Counted from the stretch's first letter, positions 50,361-59,447 are shown. The stretch is 64,000 nt of DNA from Allobosea sp. (GCA_024231975.1 JAAEQB010000090.1:29069-93068); one strand, 5' to 3'. The notes: a model not told the origin generated them from the letters alone. Numbers and translations are program-made.

Positions 50361-51481
50361 TGAGCGAAGAACTCTACCTCCTGATCGACGGCGTCCGCCA
50401 TGCCGGCCTGCTCTCGATCGAATGGGAGGTTGATGCCAACAACGTGCTGTTCAAGGTCACGGCCGGCGTCACCGAGCGGGCCATGCATGTCCCGGCCGAC
50501 CAGTCGTCCTATCCGGCGCTGACGCCGCGCGGTGCAGAGGCGATGCTGCTGGCCAAGGGTAAGGAAGAGGACGAGCTGCTGGTGACGGGCTGGGTCCGCC
50601 GCACCTATGGCGATGTCGCCAAGCCTGCGATGCGTCGCTTCCTCTACATCGAGAGCAAAGCCTGCGACGTCGTCGAGAGCGCCGCGGACGGCCGAAAGCA
50701 CGGCTATCGCCTGAAACAGAAGAAGCTCGGCGCGGCGGCGAAGACGCTCTATGGCCCCTACAAGGTGCCGATCCATGTCGAGACCGACAGCCGCAGCATG
50801 GAGATCGCCTGGCAGCCGGGCCAGCGCGCCTTTGACGTGATCGAGGAACGCGCCCGCAAGGCGGGACTGAGCCAGACCGGCTCGGGCGACGGCGGAATCA
50901 CCCTCTACAAGGGGCCGCGCGGGCGCCATGCCGGCGAGTTCATCACTGGCGGCGACGACGCCAATTGCGAGACCTTGCAATACGAGGACAGCGAGATCGG
51001 CCAGTTCTCGCAGACCCACTATTACGGCCAACGCTACAAAAACAGTTCCGGCAAGGATCAGACCGACGGATACGCCATCGTCGAGAATGAAGCTGTGCGT
51101 CGCCTGCGGATCGACATCCAGCGCATGGAGCACGACTTCGACCAGGCCGACATGCGCGAGCGCGCGGAATGGGATGGTAGGCGCGCCGCCGGCGGCGCTG
51201 GCGGCAATGGCACGCAGGTCGTGCTCGCTACGTCCGACTGGCGTGACCCCGACGGCAAGATCTGGATGCCCGCCTATATCCGCCGCGTCTTCGCCCCCGA
51301 CGTCGCGATCGACCAGGACATGGCGATCAAGACCGGTTCCTTCAGCTGGTCGAAGACAGCCCAGCTCGCCCGCCTGACGATGGTCGACCCGCGCACCATC
51401 GGCGGCAAGGATCCGAAGGGGAAGTCCGGCAAGGCCTGGGACGTTCCGACCAAGAAGGCGAAGTACGAGGAGCTGGCATGA
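50360..51481 (+). CDS. Baseplate hub protein, Mu gp44 (gpP)-like
   Basis: A 373-aa protein of the VgrG/gp27-like hub family. Landmarks are SEELYLLIDGVRHAGLLSIE, FDVIEERARKAGLSQTGSGD, GQRYKNSSGKDQTDGYAIVE, and the late WMPAYIRRVFAPDVAIDQDM. The hub forms the trimeric base around the spike. Start overlaps the previous stop by one base. Confidence 0.85.
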   Translation: MSEELYLLIDGVRHAGLLSIEWEVDANNVLFKVTAGVTERAMHVPADQSSYPALTPRGAEAMLLAKGKEEDELLVTGWVRRTYGDVAKPAMRRFLYIESKACDVVESAADGRKHGYRLKQKKLGAAAKTLYGPYKVPIHVETDSRSMEIAWQPGQRAFDVIEERARKAGLSQTGSGDGGITLYKGPRGRHAGEFITGGDDANCETLQYEDSEIGQFSQTHYYGQRYKNSSGKDQTDGYAIVENEAVRRLRIDIQRMEHDFDQADMRERAEWDGRRAAGGAGGNGTQVVLATSDWRDPDGKIWMPAYIRRVFAPDVAIDQDMAIKTGSFSWSKTAQLARLTMVDPRTIGGKDPKGKSGKAWDVPTKKAKYEELA

Positions 51482-51933
51482 GCGTCGAGATGGTGCGATT
51501 CCGCGCCGACGGCTTCGACGATAGCGGCGAGTTCGGCAAGGTCACCGGCCGAGGTGCCGGCGGTGAGCAGCTCGATCTCTACAGGCCGCAGCAGGACGGC
51601 ATTTCGACGGCGCCCAAGAAGGGGGCGCTCGGCGTCGCCTTGTTCGACCGCTCGCGGGAAAACGGTGTCGTCATCGCTCTGGAATCCCCGGATGACCGGC
51701 CGAAGGGCCAGGAGGAAGGCGGCAAGACCATCTATGGCCCCAACAAGCAGGCCTATGTCATGAAGCCTGACGGCTCGATCATGCTGAAGGCGGAGCAGGG
51801 CGACCAGGTCATCGCGCCGAAGGAGGATGGCGGCAAGATCTATCTCGGCGGCGACCCTGGCAAGGGGCACATGTTCGCGCGGGTCGTGACTGAATCGGGC
51901 CCTTCGCCCTTCGTCTGGGCGCGCTACGCCTGA
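51478..51933 (+). CDS. Baseplate spike protein, Mu gp45-like
   Basis: A 151-aa spike: RADGFDDSGEFGKVTGRGAG, LDLYRPQQDGISTAPKKGAL, GVVIALESPDDRPKGQEEGG, and a C-terminal beta-helix repeat style GSIMLKAEQGDQVIAPKEDG. The protein pierces the outer membrane during infection. ATGA overlap with the hub gene. Confidence 0.85.
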   Translation: MSVEMVRFRADGFDDSGEFGKVTGRGAGGEQLDLYRPQQDGISTAPKKGALGVALFDRSRENGVVIALESPDDRPKGQEEGGKTIYGPNKQAYVMKPDGSIMLKAEQGDQVIAPKEDGGKIYLGGDPGKGHMFARVVTESGPSPFVWARYA

Positions 51934-52460
51934 TGGCGCGGTTGATCGCAGATCCGCTGGCGCCGAAGAGCGCCGGCCCCGATACCGTCTGGGATGGAGA
52001 GCGCGGTGACATGGCGGTGGCGCCGCTGTCCGAGCCCGGCAATCCGCTGGGATTCCTCGCGCGCAATCCGATCCTGACTGCCCTCGTGCTGGCGCTCGAA
52101 ACCGATGCGCGCGGCGAGCGCGACCCGCTCGATCCTTACGCCTACGACGTCCGCGGCTGGCCCGGCGACGGCTTCGATCTCGACAAGGCGCGCGGCGAGG
52201 CGCCGCTGGGCTCGACCGTCTGGCTGTCCTGGCGCCACGCGACTGATGACGAGAACGCGCAGCGCGTCGTCGATGCCACGCTCGTCGCGCTGAAACCCTT
52301 GCAGGATCAGGGCGTCATCGGCGCCGTCGACTGCGATGCTATCGCCGATCCCGCGGAGAACAGGATCCGACGCACAATCCGCATCGCCCGGCCGGACGGG
52401 ACGGAACTCTATTCGGGCCCCTTTGCGGGGCTCTGGGAAGCGCTCGGCGCGAACCACTGA
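51933..52460 (+). CDS. Baseplate protein, Mu gp46-like
   Basis: A 175-aa wedge protein. GPDTVWDGERGDMAVAPLSE, ALVLALETDARGERDPLDPY and GWPGDGFDLDKARGEAPLGS are characteristic of gp46 (GPW/gp25-like, lambda-unrelated). The C-terminus RTIRIARPDGTELYSGPFAG packs on the wedge. Confidence 0.83.
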   Translation: MARLIADPLAPKSAGPDTVWDGERGDMAVAPLSEPGNPLGFLARNPILTALVLALETDARGERDPLDPYAYDVRGWPGDGFDLDKARGEAPLGSTVWLSWRHATDDENAQRVVDATLVALKPLQDQGVIGAVDCDAIADPAENRIRRTIRIARPDGTELYSGPFAGLWEALGANH

Positions 52461-52472
52461 CAGCAGGACATC

Positions 52473-53546
52473 ATGGCATTCACCATCCCGACGCTGACGG
52501 CGACGTCGCGCTGGCTGCGGGGCGTCGTCGCCTCGGCGGTCGAGGGCGCGCGCGCCGATCTATGGCCGAACAACACCGTTGTCTTCGTCAAGGCGCTCGC
52601 CATGGCCGCGGGGCAGGGCAATCTACGGGCGCAATGGATCTTCAAGCAGATCTTCGTGTCGACGGCGGACGCCGACATGCTCGACCTGCACGGCTACGAG
52701 ATCGGCCTCGGGCGCAAGCCGGCCGCCGCCGCGACCGGGCTGATGATCTTCGCCGCGACCGACGGTGCGACCCTGCCGGCCGGCGCCGTCATCGACGCCG
52801 GCGGCCTGTCCTTCACCGTCCGCGCTGCCGCGGTCGCCGCCGGCAACAGCATCACCGTGCCGGTCGACGCGCTGGAAACCGGGCCTCTCGGTAATCTGCC
52901 GCCCGGCGCAGAGGTCCGCCTGCGCGAGCCCTGGCCCGGCGTCGACCAGGCGGGCGAGACCGGGCCGCTCGGCCTCTCCGGTGGCGTCGCCAAGGAACTT
53001 GATGAGCCGTATCGCCGTCGCCTGATTTTCCGCAAGCGCAACAAGCCGCGCGGCGGCGCCAAGAGCGATTATGAGGGCTGGGTCGGCGAGGTCGCCGGCT
53101 TCACCGTGACGGGCACGCGCGCCTTCGCCGCGACGCCGGAGCCCGGCACGGTTCGGGTCTATCCGCTGCTCGAGGGCACCGGCGCTGAGCGAATTCCGGG
53201 CGGGGCGGACGTGGCGCGCTGCGCCGATTATCTGGAGACCAAGCGCCCGCTGACCGCGACAGTCGTCGTGGTGCAGCCGGTGGCGAAGCCGATTCCGGTC
53301 ACGCTCGCGCAGCTTGCCAATGACAGCGCCGAGACTCGGGCGGAGATCGTCGCCGAGATGCTCGACCTGTTCGACGAGCGCGCCTTCGTCGCCCGCGGCG
53401 GCGAAACCTTCCCGCTGTCCTGGCTTTCGGAGGCGGCGAGCCGCGCCGTCGGAGAATCGCGCCATCGCCTCACCGTGCCGCCTGCCGATGTCGGCTTGCT
53501 GCCGGGCGAGTATCCGGTTTTCGGCGGGCTGACGGTGGTCGCCTGA
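52473..53546 (+). CDS. Baseplate wedge protein, Mu gp47 / gpJ-like
   Basis: A 357-aa protein. The first helix SRWLRGVVASAVEGARADLW, MLDLHGYEIGLGRKPAAAAT and GPLGNLPPGAEVRLREPWPG are family features, and YRRRLIFRKRNKPRGGAKSD and YEGWVGEVAGFTVTGTRAFA mark the conserved core. It links the hub to the wedge. Confidence 0.88.
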   Translation: MAFTIPTLTATSRWLRGVVASAVEGARADLWPNNTVVFVKALAMAAGQGNLRAQWIFKQIFVSTADADMLDLHGYEIGLGRKPAAAATGLMIFAATDGATLPAGAVIDAGGLSFTVRAAAVAAGNSITVPVDALETGPLGNLPPGAEVRLREPWPGVDQAGETGPLGLSGGVAKELDEPYRRRLIFRKRNKPRGGAKSDYEGWVGEVAGFTVTGTRAFAATPEPGTVRVYPLLEGTGAERIPGGADVARCADYLETKRPLTATVVVVQPVAKPIPVTLAQLANDSAETRAEIVAEMLDLFDERAFVARGGETFPLSWLSEAASRAVGESRHRLTVPPADVGLLPGEYPVFGGLTVVA

Positions 53547-54280
53547 TGTCGCGCACCATCGTTGTCATCCAGGGGCAGCCGCCCTATCGCGTCGCCGATC
53601 CGCCGCCGTTGGAAGCGCTGCCCGGGCTTGGCGACGTGCCGGTCACCACCGACCGGTTGACGGGCGTCAGCGCTGATGATCTCTGGCGGCCGACGATGCG
53701 CCTGTTCCCGCGCGGCCGTGCCTGGCCCGACGAGACGATCATGGGCATTGGCGAATTCGTCTGGCATGGCCTCGCCAAGATGACCGCCGAGACGATGGCG
53801 CAAATCCATGAGTGGCTGAACCGGGCCCGCTACGGCGCGTTCGTCACGCAGTGCCGGCCGGAATTCGTCGAGGATCACGAGCGCGAGCACGGTCTGCCGG
53901 ATGCCTGCCTTGCCGCGGTCACTGGCCTTGCCGAGCGGCGCGGGCTCGTCCTTGACGCCAAGACGCCGCTGGAGACGGCCAATGGCCGCGAGATTCTATT
54001 CCAGCTGCGCCGCGCCGGTTTCACCGTCGATTTTGAAGAGCCGTTCGGCTTCGAGTTCGGCCTTTCTGAATTCGGCGATGAGGACGGCTTCAGTTCGGTC
54101 GGCTTGCCACACATCTTCCTCTACCGCGGCGATGATCTCGCGCTCGATTGGCTCGCTTTTGGCGAGAACGGCTTCGGCGAGATCGGCTTCGGCGAGCTCA
54201 GCGACACTGGTTTGACCTGCCTGATCGAGCGTCTGCGTCCGGCGCACACGCTCGGAATCCTCGACCTGGAGACAGCCTGA
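53546..54280 (+). CDS. Baseplate / tail protein, DUF2313 (Mu gp48)-like
   Basis: A 244-aa protein. DDLWRPTMRLFPRGRAWPDE, then HEWLNRARYGAFVTQCRPEF and VEDHEREHGLPDACLA are typical of YmfQ/DUF2313 proteins, which close the wedge. The C-terminal part is rich in Phe/Gly/Glu repeats (GFEFGLSEFGDEDGFSSVG, GENGFGEIGFGELS) and was probably extended by duplication. It overlaps the fibre gene by one base. Confidence 0.8.
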   Translation: MSRTIVVIQGQPPYRVADPPPLEALPGLGDVPVTTDRLTGVSADDLWRPTMRLFPRGRAWPDETIMGIGEFVWHGLAKMTAETMAQIHEWLNRARYGAFVTQCRPEFVEDHEREHGLPDACLAAVTGLAERRGLVLDAKTPLETANGREILFQLRRAGFTVDFEEPFGFEFGLSEFGDEDGFSSVGLPHIFLYRGDDLALDWLAFGENGFGEIGFGELSDTGLTCLIERLRPAHTLGILDLETA

Positions 54281-55212
54281 TGAAACGTTGGGAACCGATC
54301 CTTTATCCTGGCCCGGGCGGGCTACACCGCAATTTCAATCAGGGGACTGGCGAGCGTGGCTCCCGTCCGGACGGCGTCGGCTATCAGCAGATCCTGGACG
54401 AACTCACCGCGCTTACGACGCTGAGCGGGTTTCCGCAATCGGCTAGCGATTCAAGTCAGGTCGCAAAGGCGGTCCAAAGCGGGGCGCTCAACTACGCAGT
54501 GACAACGGGTACCGCGAATGCCTGGGTGGTCGCGACAGCTCTCGACGTGCCTGCCTACGGCGCTGGCCGGCTCCTCTGGATCAAGGCGCCGGCAACGAAC
54601 ACGAGTGCCGTCGTCAACGCGAATGTCAGCGGTCTCGGCGACCGGCGCGTCAAAAAGGCGGACGGGACCGACCCCGCTCCTGGCGATCTTGTCGGCGGCC
54701 GTTGGTTTCCGACCCTTGATGACGGCGCCAACATCTGCGTAATCGCGACGCTGCCGAGTGACATCACCGCGCAGAAGACGCTGTTCAATGTCCAGCAGAT
54801 GCCGACGAATACGCGGCAGAACATGGCCGGGAACGCCGGCAACAGCTACACCGTCATGGCCTGGAACGCCGGAAATTTCGTCAAAAAGAGCGCCACCTCA
54901 CTGGTGCTGGTGTCCCTTGTCGCTCCGTCTTTCACGCCGGGGGCCGCTGGCGCGACCTTCTACACGATGTCGGTCGGGGCGGCTTCCTTCCAGGGCAATG
55001 CTGCTAACTCGCTGCCGGCCACCTCCGCCGGCCCGAATGTCGTCAACCGCTTCATCGCCGGTCTCGGGGCTGGCAATCACGTTGTATCGCTCGCATTCAG
55101 CCGAGGCGACGCCAGCAACTGGAACACGATCTGGCTGCCGAACTCGACCGACGCAGCCTTCCTTCCCGCGACATCGGCCGCGACCTGCTACCTCGCGGAG
55201 CTCGAACCATGA
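54280..55212 (+). CDS. Tail fibre protein
   Basis: A 310-aa protein after the baseplate genes. The N-terminal ILYPGPGGLHRNFNQGTGER and VGYQQILDELTALTTLSGFP resemble tail fibre attachment ends. The rest is Gly/Ala/Ser/Asn-rich beta structure, with a final IWLPNSTDAAFLPATSAATC that may bind a receptor. No catalytic features were seen. Its sequence determines host range, by position. Confidence 0.75.
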   Translation: MKRWEPILYPGPGGLHRNFNQGTGERGSRPDGVGYQQILDELTALTTLSGFPQSASDSSQVAKAVQSGALNYAVTTGTANAWVVATALDVPAYGAGRLLWIKAPATNTSAVVNANVSGLGDRRVKKADGTDPAPGDLVGGRWFPTLDDGANICVIATLPSDITAQKTLFNVQQMPTNTRQNMAGNAGNSYTVMAWNAGNFVKKSATSLVLVSLVAPSFTPGAAGATFYTMSVGAASFQGNAANSLPATSAGPNVVNRFIAGLGAGNHVVSLAFSRGDASNWNTIWLPNSTDAAFLPATSAATCYLAELEP

Positions 55213-55571
55213 TCCTCAACGGCATTCACGATGAGCAGGCGCTGATCGCGCTCGGGGCCTGGCGAGTCGGCGAGATAAGGGACGAAGCCGGCGTCCTGGT
55301 TGGGCACGAGGTCGAGCCCGAGATCGACATGTCAGGCTACGCTACCGCCCTTGCCGCGGCCGAGGCTAACCGGACCGACGCGGCCTGGGCAGTGTTGCGG
55401 GCCGAGCGCAACCTGCGACTGGTCGCCAGCGACTGGACGCAGATGCCGGATGCGCCCCTGAGCGAGGCCCAGCGCGCCGCCTGGGTCGCTTATCGCCAGG
55501 CGCTGCGTGACCTTCCCGGCGGTCTCGCAGATCCTGCTGCCGTTTCCTGGCCGGAGGCGCCGGCTGCCTGA
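55209..55571 (+). CDS. Tail fibre assembly-like protein (120 aa)
   Basis: An N-terminal beta segment (MILNGIHDEQALIALGAWRV) and a helical part with a recognisable end: RNLRLVASDWTQMPDAPLSE, AQRAAWVAYRQALRDLPGG and AVSWPEAP. This end is widespread in fibre assembly / XkdW-like proteins. It overlaps the fibre gene by four bases. Confidence 0.75.
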   Translation: MILNGIHDEQALIALGAWRVGEIRDEAGVLVGHEVEPEIDMSGYATALAAAEANRTDAAWAVLRAERNLRLVASDWTQMPDAPLSEAQRAAWVAYRQALRDLPGGLADPAAVSWPEAPAA

Positions 55572-55617
55572 GACGACGGCCGTTGAACCCGGCCGCTAAA
55601 AATGGTTCAACCACGAC

Positions 55618-55841
55618 GGGTGTCAGAACCCATCCAGTGAGAAGGCGATCGTCAGGCTCGACGGCTTGGCGGTCGCTGTCGCCTGCAATGAGCAGGATTG
55701 CCCAGGCTTCAGGCCGGGGTCGGGCGTGCTGTCCAAGGCGCAAGCCTAAAAGCGCTCGACACGTCACTGGCGTGTTCTGACCCCCCGGCTGCCGGGACTG
55801 TTTCCCGGCGCGGCTGTCAGAGGCCGTTCCAGTGAGAAACC
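55618..55841. repeat. Repeat-bordered intergenic segment before the secreted-protein gene
   Basis: Three related 20-25 bp units: TGTCAGAACCC..CCAGTGAGAA at 55621-55643; an inverted copy at 55763-55785; and a direct copy TGTCAGAGGCC..CCAGTGAGAA at 55815-55838. The first two form an imperfect terminal inverted repeat around about 165 bp, like a small non-autonomous element. A GCCGGGA/TCCCGGC hairpin (55791-55808) lies between the second and third copies. No transposase was seen. Confidence 0.55.
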
Positions 55842-55842
55842 C

Positions 55843-57135
55843 ATGCATCCGCTCAAGCGGCTTTTTGCCGTTTGCGCGCTCGTGCTCCTGTGCGGGGCTG
55901 CGCGTACGCAGACGATCGAGTTCGCAACCGTCGATCCGGCCGCGGTCGGCTTCGCCACCTTCAACGCCAACACGCAGAAGATCGCGCGAAACCGGCACGG
56001 CGCGCTGCTGGCCTATGTCAAGGGCCAGAACGCGAGCTATACCGGCCAGGATGTGCGCTTTGTCCTGGTGAGCCCCGAAGGTTCGTCCGCGGAGGTCCTG
56101 GCGGAGACATGGGCGACGAACGCGCCCTGTATCGAGGCGAGCGATTCCGGAGAATTCTTCGCGGCCTTTCCGGATTGGTCGCTGAACCAGCTCAAGCTCT
56201 TTATCTGGCGCGACGTGGCCGCCAACCGCACGCCGGAACGGCATGTGCTTTCATTGCAGGGTGACGGCAAGTTCAGCTGCGTGTTCGACGAGAACCGGCG
56301 CACGCTCTATTATCTCGGCCACTCCGGCGTGCTGGTCAAAGCGCGCGTCGATGGCGTCAGCTTCGAGACGCAGCAGCTTTGGACCAACGGAGCCAATCCG
56401 GCACAATATCCAGCGCTGCACATCAGCCGTGACGGCGTCCTGCACGTCTTCTGGTCCTCGGTCACCGGAAGCAACGTGCATTATCGCAGCGCCCAATACC
56501 TTGCGACGCCGAACGACGGTGGCAACTGGTTCCAGACCTGGCATCCGCGGTTCACTGGCGCCAGCGTCTCAGTCCCGGTCGCCGCTGACGAAACGGGGCT
56601 CTCGACGACGATGTCCCGATCGGAGGACATCGCCGCCAACACGCCGCTGGAAGCAACGCTCGCCGACGACGACAGCTTTCAGGCCATCTGGCTTTTCACG
56701 CCCGGCTTCGCGGAGAGGTGCTTCACGGTCGAGAAGCGCTGCAGCTCGGTCTATATCAAGCACTCGCGTCTTACGGGTCAGCGCGTCGCTCAGCATGTTC
56801 CGATCCGAGCTGGCGCCGGCTCGGTGCTCCGGCCGAAGGGCGGCGGTGGCCTGATCCGCCGTGGCCCGGACGTCTATTTCATTACCACTGACCAGAACGA
56901 CGTCGTGCTTCTCAAGATTGCGGACGCAGGGGCGACGGAGGTCGGCAGGTTCGCAGTTCCCGGCGGCGGCCCTGGCCGCTGCCCTTATTCGCTGGGTGTG
57001 GCGAAGGGCCATGAGTCCGATGCCGACATCGTCGGCTCATTCACCCTGCTCGATGTCAGCTGCGCCATCTGGGCGACCTATACAGGCTCGCCGCCACTCA
57101 CCGGATCAGTGATCAGGTTCCGGGTGGCCCTGTAG
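55843..57135 (+). CDS. Secreted beta-propeller-like protein (430 aa), moron candidate
   Basis: A signal peptide (MHPLKRLFAVCALVLLCGAA) is followed by repeated beta-blade-like segments with Asp/Trp/Ser features, for example ALLAYVKGQNASYTGQDVRF, GVLHVFWSSVTGSNVHYRSA and YFITTDQNDVVLLKIADAGA. This pattern resembles sialidase-type BNR propellers; no catalytic Arg triad was confirmed. Exported proteins of temperate phages are often expressed in the lysogen and alter the host surface. No good ribosome-binding site precedes ATG 55843. The repeats upstream suggest acquisition. Confidence 0.68.
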   Translation: MHPLKRLFAVCALVLLCGAARTQTIEFATVDPAAVGFATFNANTQKIARNRHGALLAYVKGQNASYTGQDVRFVLVSPEGSSAEVLAETWATNAPCIEASDSGEFFAAFPDWSLNQLKLFIWRDVAANRTPERHVLSLQGDGKFSCVFDENRRTLYYLGHSGVLVKARVDGVSFETQQLWTNGANPAQYPALHISRDGVLHVFWSSVTGSNVHYRSAQYLATPNDGGNWFQTWHPRFTGASVSVPVAADETGLSTTMSRSEDIAANTPLEATLADDDSFQAIWLFTPGFAERCFTVEKRCSSVYIKHSRLTGQRVAQHVPIRAGAGSVLRPKGGGGLIRRGPDVYFITTDQNDVVLLKIADAGATEVGRFAVPGGGPGRCPYSLGVAKGHESDADIVGSFTLLDVSCAIWATYTGSPPLTGSVIRFRVAL

Positions 57136-57196
57136 TCGCCCGCCACGAACGACGATCCAGCCGCCTTCGGGCGGCTTTCTCATGTCTGGAGCAACC

Positions 57197-58015
57197 ATGA
57201 CGAAAGCTGAAGCTCAGCTGGCGCTGATCGCGCACGGCTACGAACTCGGCAAGGGCGGCCCGTCCGGCCAGGGCGATGACGGGCGCTGGGGCGACCTGTC
57301 CCGAAACGCTTGCGCCGCCTTCCAGCGCGGGCGCGGCCTCGCTGCGACCGGCCTGCTCGATGCCGAAACTATCAAGGCGCTGCAGGCGGCGATGGCGGAG
57401 AAGCGGCCGGCGGCGGTGCGGCCCCTCGATCGCGCGAAGTTCTTCGCCTATCTCCGCTCGGGCAAGGCGCCGATGTTCGGCACGTCGCTGTCGAAGGGGC
57501 AGGTGGCCGGGATAGAGGGCATTCTCGACGCCTTCGCTGTAACCGGCGACGGCCGCGACAAGACGCTGGCCTATGGCCTGGCCACCTCCCGTCGCGAGGT
57601 CGGCCCCGGCATGGTCCCGGTGCGCGAGGGCTTCAAGAAGACCGACGCAGAGGCGCGAGCCTATGTGCTGCGGCACTACCCGACGAAGTACGGCAAGCCG
57701 GCCGGGCCATGGGGGCACGTCTATTACGGCCGTGGCATCGTGCAGCTCACATGGTTCGACAACTACGAGCGCGAGGGCATCGCTGCCGATCCCGACAAGG
57801 CGCTCGAGCCGAAGTTCGCTGCCGAGTTGATGTACAAGGGCCTGCTCGACGGTCGCTGGAACGGGCACGGTAAGGGCCTTGCCCACTATCTGCCGACGGG
57901 CGGCCCTGACGATCTGAAGAACGCCCGGCGCACGGTCAACATCACTGACCACTGGGAAGAGATCGCCGGCTTCTACCGGCAGTTCATGGGCGCGATCGCC
58001 GCGGGGCGCGCGTGA
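57197..58015 (+). CDS. Endolysin: peptidoglycan-binding domain plus GH19-like muramidase
   Basis: A 272-aa lysin. The N-terminal binding module holds DGRWGDLSRNACAAFQRGRG and ATGLLDAETIKALQAAM (PGBD1-like). The catalytic part contains AYGLATSRREVGPGMVPVRE (the catalytic Glu position), VYYGRGIVQLTWFDNYE (typical of chitinase-19 / lysozyme-like folds) and ARRTVNITDHWEEIAGFY. It cleaves peptidoglycan after holin opening. ATG 57197 has GGAG five bases upstream; a longer frame to 57182 lacks this. Confidence 0.85.
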   Translation: MTKAEAQLALIAHGYELGKGGPSGQGDDGRWGDLSRNACAAFQRGRGLAATGLLDAETIKALQAAMAEKRPAAVRPLDRAKFFAYLRSGKAPMFGTSLSKGQVAGIEGILDAFAVTGDGRDKTLAYGLATSRREVGPGMVPVREGFKKTDAEARAYVLRHYPTKYGKPAGPWGHVYYGRGIVQLTWFDNYEREGIAADPDKALEPKFAAELMYKGLLDGRWNGHGKGLAHYLPTGGPDDLKNARRTVNITDHWEEIAGFYRQFMGAIAAGRA

Positions 58016-58383
58016 TGGGCGCGCGCGGCGTTCTTCGTACCCTTTCCGGCGGGCTCGTAGGGTTCATCTGCCCTGGCTGCAAGGAGATGCACCAGGTTCG
58101 CGTCGACGGCCAGGGGCGACCGGCTTGGGGCTTCAACGGCGACTATGACCGGCCAACTTTCACGCCGTCGGTGCTCGTCCGCACCGGACACTATGTGCCC
58201 GGGCATGAGGATGGGCCGTGTTGGTGCACCTGGGCCAAGGAGAACCCGGACGAAGCCGATGACGGTTTCAAATGCTCCGTCTGCCACTCCTTTGTCCGCG
58301 ACGGGCAGATCCAGTTCCTGAACGACTGCACGCACGAGCTCGCGGGCCAGACCGTCCCGCTGAAGCCCTTCGACGAAGCCTGA
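58015..58383 (+). CDS. DUF6527-like zinc-finger-type protein (122 aa)
   Basis: The sequence GLVGFICPGCKEMHQVRVDG, PAWGFNGDYDRPTFTPSVLV and FKCSVCHSFVRDGQIQFLND ending in CTHELAGQTVPLKPF fits DUF6527, a small phage protein with CPGC/CHSF metal-site candidates. It is common next to lysis genes of alphaproteobacterial prophages. Function unknown. TGATG overlap with the endolysin gene. Confidence 0.7.
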   Translation: MGARGVLRTLSGGLVGFICPGCKEMHQVRVDGQGRPAWGFNGDYDRPTFTPSVLVRTGHYVPGHEDGPCWCTWAKENPDEADDGFKCSVCHSFVRDGQIQFLNDCTHELAGQTVPLKPFDEA

Positions 58384-58427
58384 CCCCGCCGCGGCCGGCT
58401 GCCGCCATCATCATCCTGGAGATCATC

Positions 58428-58880
58428 ATGAAGCTGTTCGCCTATTCGGGCGCGCTGGCGCTCGCCTGCGTCGTCGTCATGCTCGCCGCTGTGTCTGCCG
58501 AGGCGCAGACGCTCGGCGATTCCCTGCTCGGCGTGTTCCGGCCCTACCTGATCGAGCTCGCCGGCATCTTCGTCGCGGCGCTCGCCGCCTGGCTGTTCAA
58601 GCTGATCCGCGAAAAGCTCGGACTCGACATCGAGGCGCGCCATCGTGAGGCGTTCCAGACCGCGCTGACGCAGGCGGCCGGCATGCTGATCTCGCGTCTC
58701 GGCTCGGGCGCCATGGCCGTTCGCCTGCCCGTCGACAGCCCCGGCATCGCCGCCGGCGTCACCTATGTGCAGCAGGCGGTTCCCGATGCCGTGGCGCGGT
58801 TCGGGCTCGATCCGGACGCCATCGCCGAGAAGCTCACCGCGAAGATCGGTGTCGTCGCCGCGGCCTCCGCGGCGCGCTGA
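58428..58880 (+). CDS. Holin-like membrane protein (150 aa)
   Basis: Two hydrophobic segments (LFAYSGALALACVVVMLAAV and LIELAGIFVAALAAWLFKLI) followed by an amphipathic helix (REKLGLDIEARHREAFQTAL) and a soluble C-terminus. This resembles phage holins of the Hyphomicrobiales; the first segment may be a cleaved signal. GGAG lies about eight bases before ATG 58428. It is the second gene after the endolysin. Confidence 0.68.
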   Translation: MKLFAYSGALALACVVVMLAAVSAEAQTLGDSLLGVFRPYLIELAGIFVAALAAWLFKLIREKLGLDIEARHREAFQTALTQAAGMLISRLGSGAMAVRLPVDSPGIAAGVTYVQQAVPDAVARFGLDPDAIAEKLTAKIGVVAAASAAR

Positions 58881-58907
58881 TCCCCCTCCTGGCCGGAGCC
58901 TGTGCCT

Positions 58908-59447
58908 ATGACGGATCCGCATGACTATGATCGGCGTCTCGGCAAGGTCGAGACCGATCTCAAGCTGCTCGGTGCCGGCGTCGATAATCTCGGGGGCGAT
59001 CTGCGCAGCTTCCGGCGCGAATGGTCGGAAAAGGCGGAAGAGGACCGGGCCGCGCACAAGGCGGCGCGGCTCTCGCTGCCGCAGATCGTCGGCATGCTTG
59101 GGACCGCCGTCGGCGTCACCGCCATCCTGCTCGGCGGCATGATGTTCCTGCTAAATTCGCAGATTGCGACCGTGCGGCTCGATCTGGCCTCGCAACTCGC
59201 ACAGGTCGGCCTGTCGGTGCGCGGCCAGGGTGACGCGATCACCGTGCTCAACACGGCTCAGCAGCAGCTGCAGCGCGACATTGCGGCGGATCGGGTCAAG
59301 CTTGGCCTGGTCGAGCAGTTGGCCGGCCAGCACGCCCGCTTCATCGAGCAGGCCCAAGGCTTCGACGCGACAATGGCGCGTCACGACGAGCGGTTGAAAT
59401 TCATGGAGCTGTTCATGCGTGATCTCGCTGCGCGCCGCTCGCCCTGA
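58908..59447 (+). CDS. Membrane protein with coiled coil, spanin or holin-partner candidate
   Basis: A 179-aa protein: N-terminal coiled coil (RRLGKVETDLKLLGAGVDNL), one membrane segment (IVGMLGTAVGVTAILLGGMM, about residues 60-82), and a long helical C-terminus (LNTAQQQLQRDIAADRVKLG). Gene order after the endolysin suggests a spanin or a second holin, but no family is certain. A GTG at 58902 is the alternative start. Confidence 0.55.
   Translation: MTDPHDYDRRLGKVETDLKLLGAGVDNLGGDLRSFRREWSEKAEEDRAAHKAARLSLPQIVGMLGTAVGVTAILLGGMMFLLNSQIATVRLDLASQLAQVGLSVRGQGDAITVLNTAQQQLQRDIAADRVKLGLVEQLAGQHARFIEQAQGFDATMARHDERLKFMELFMRDLAARRSP

Noticed and set aside
55583..55780. 65-aa plus-strand open frame in the repeat-bordered segment
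   Set aside because: No ribosome-binding site or recognisable motif, and it translates the repeats themselves.
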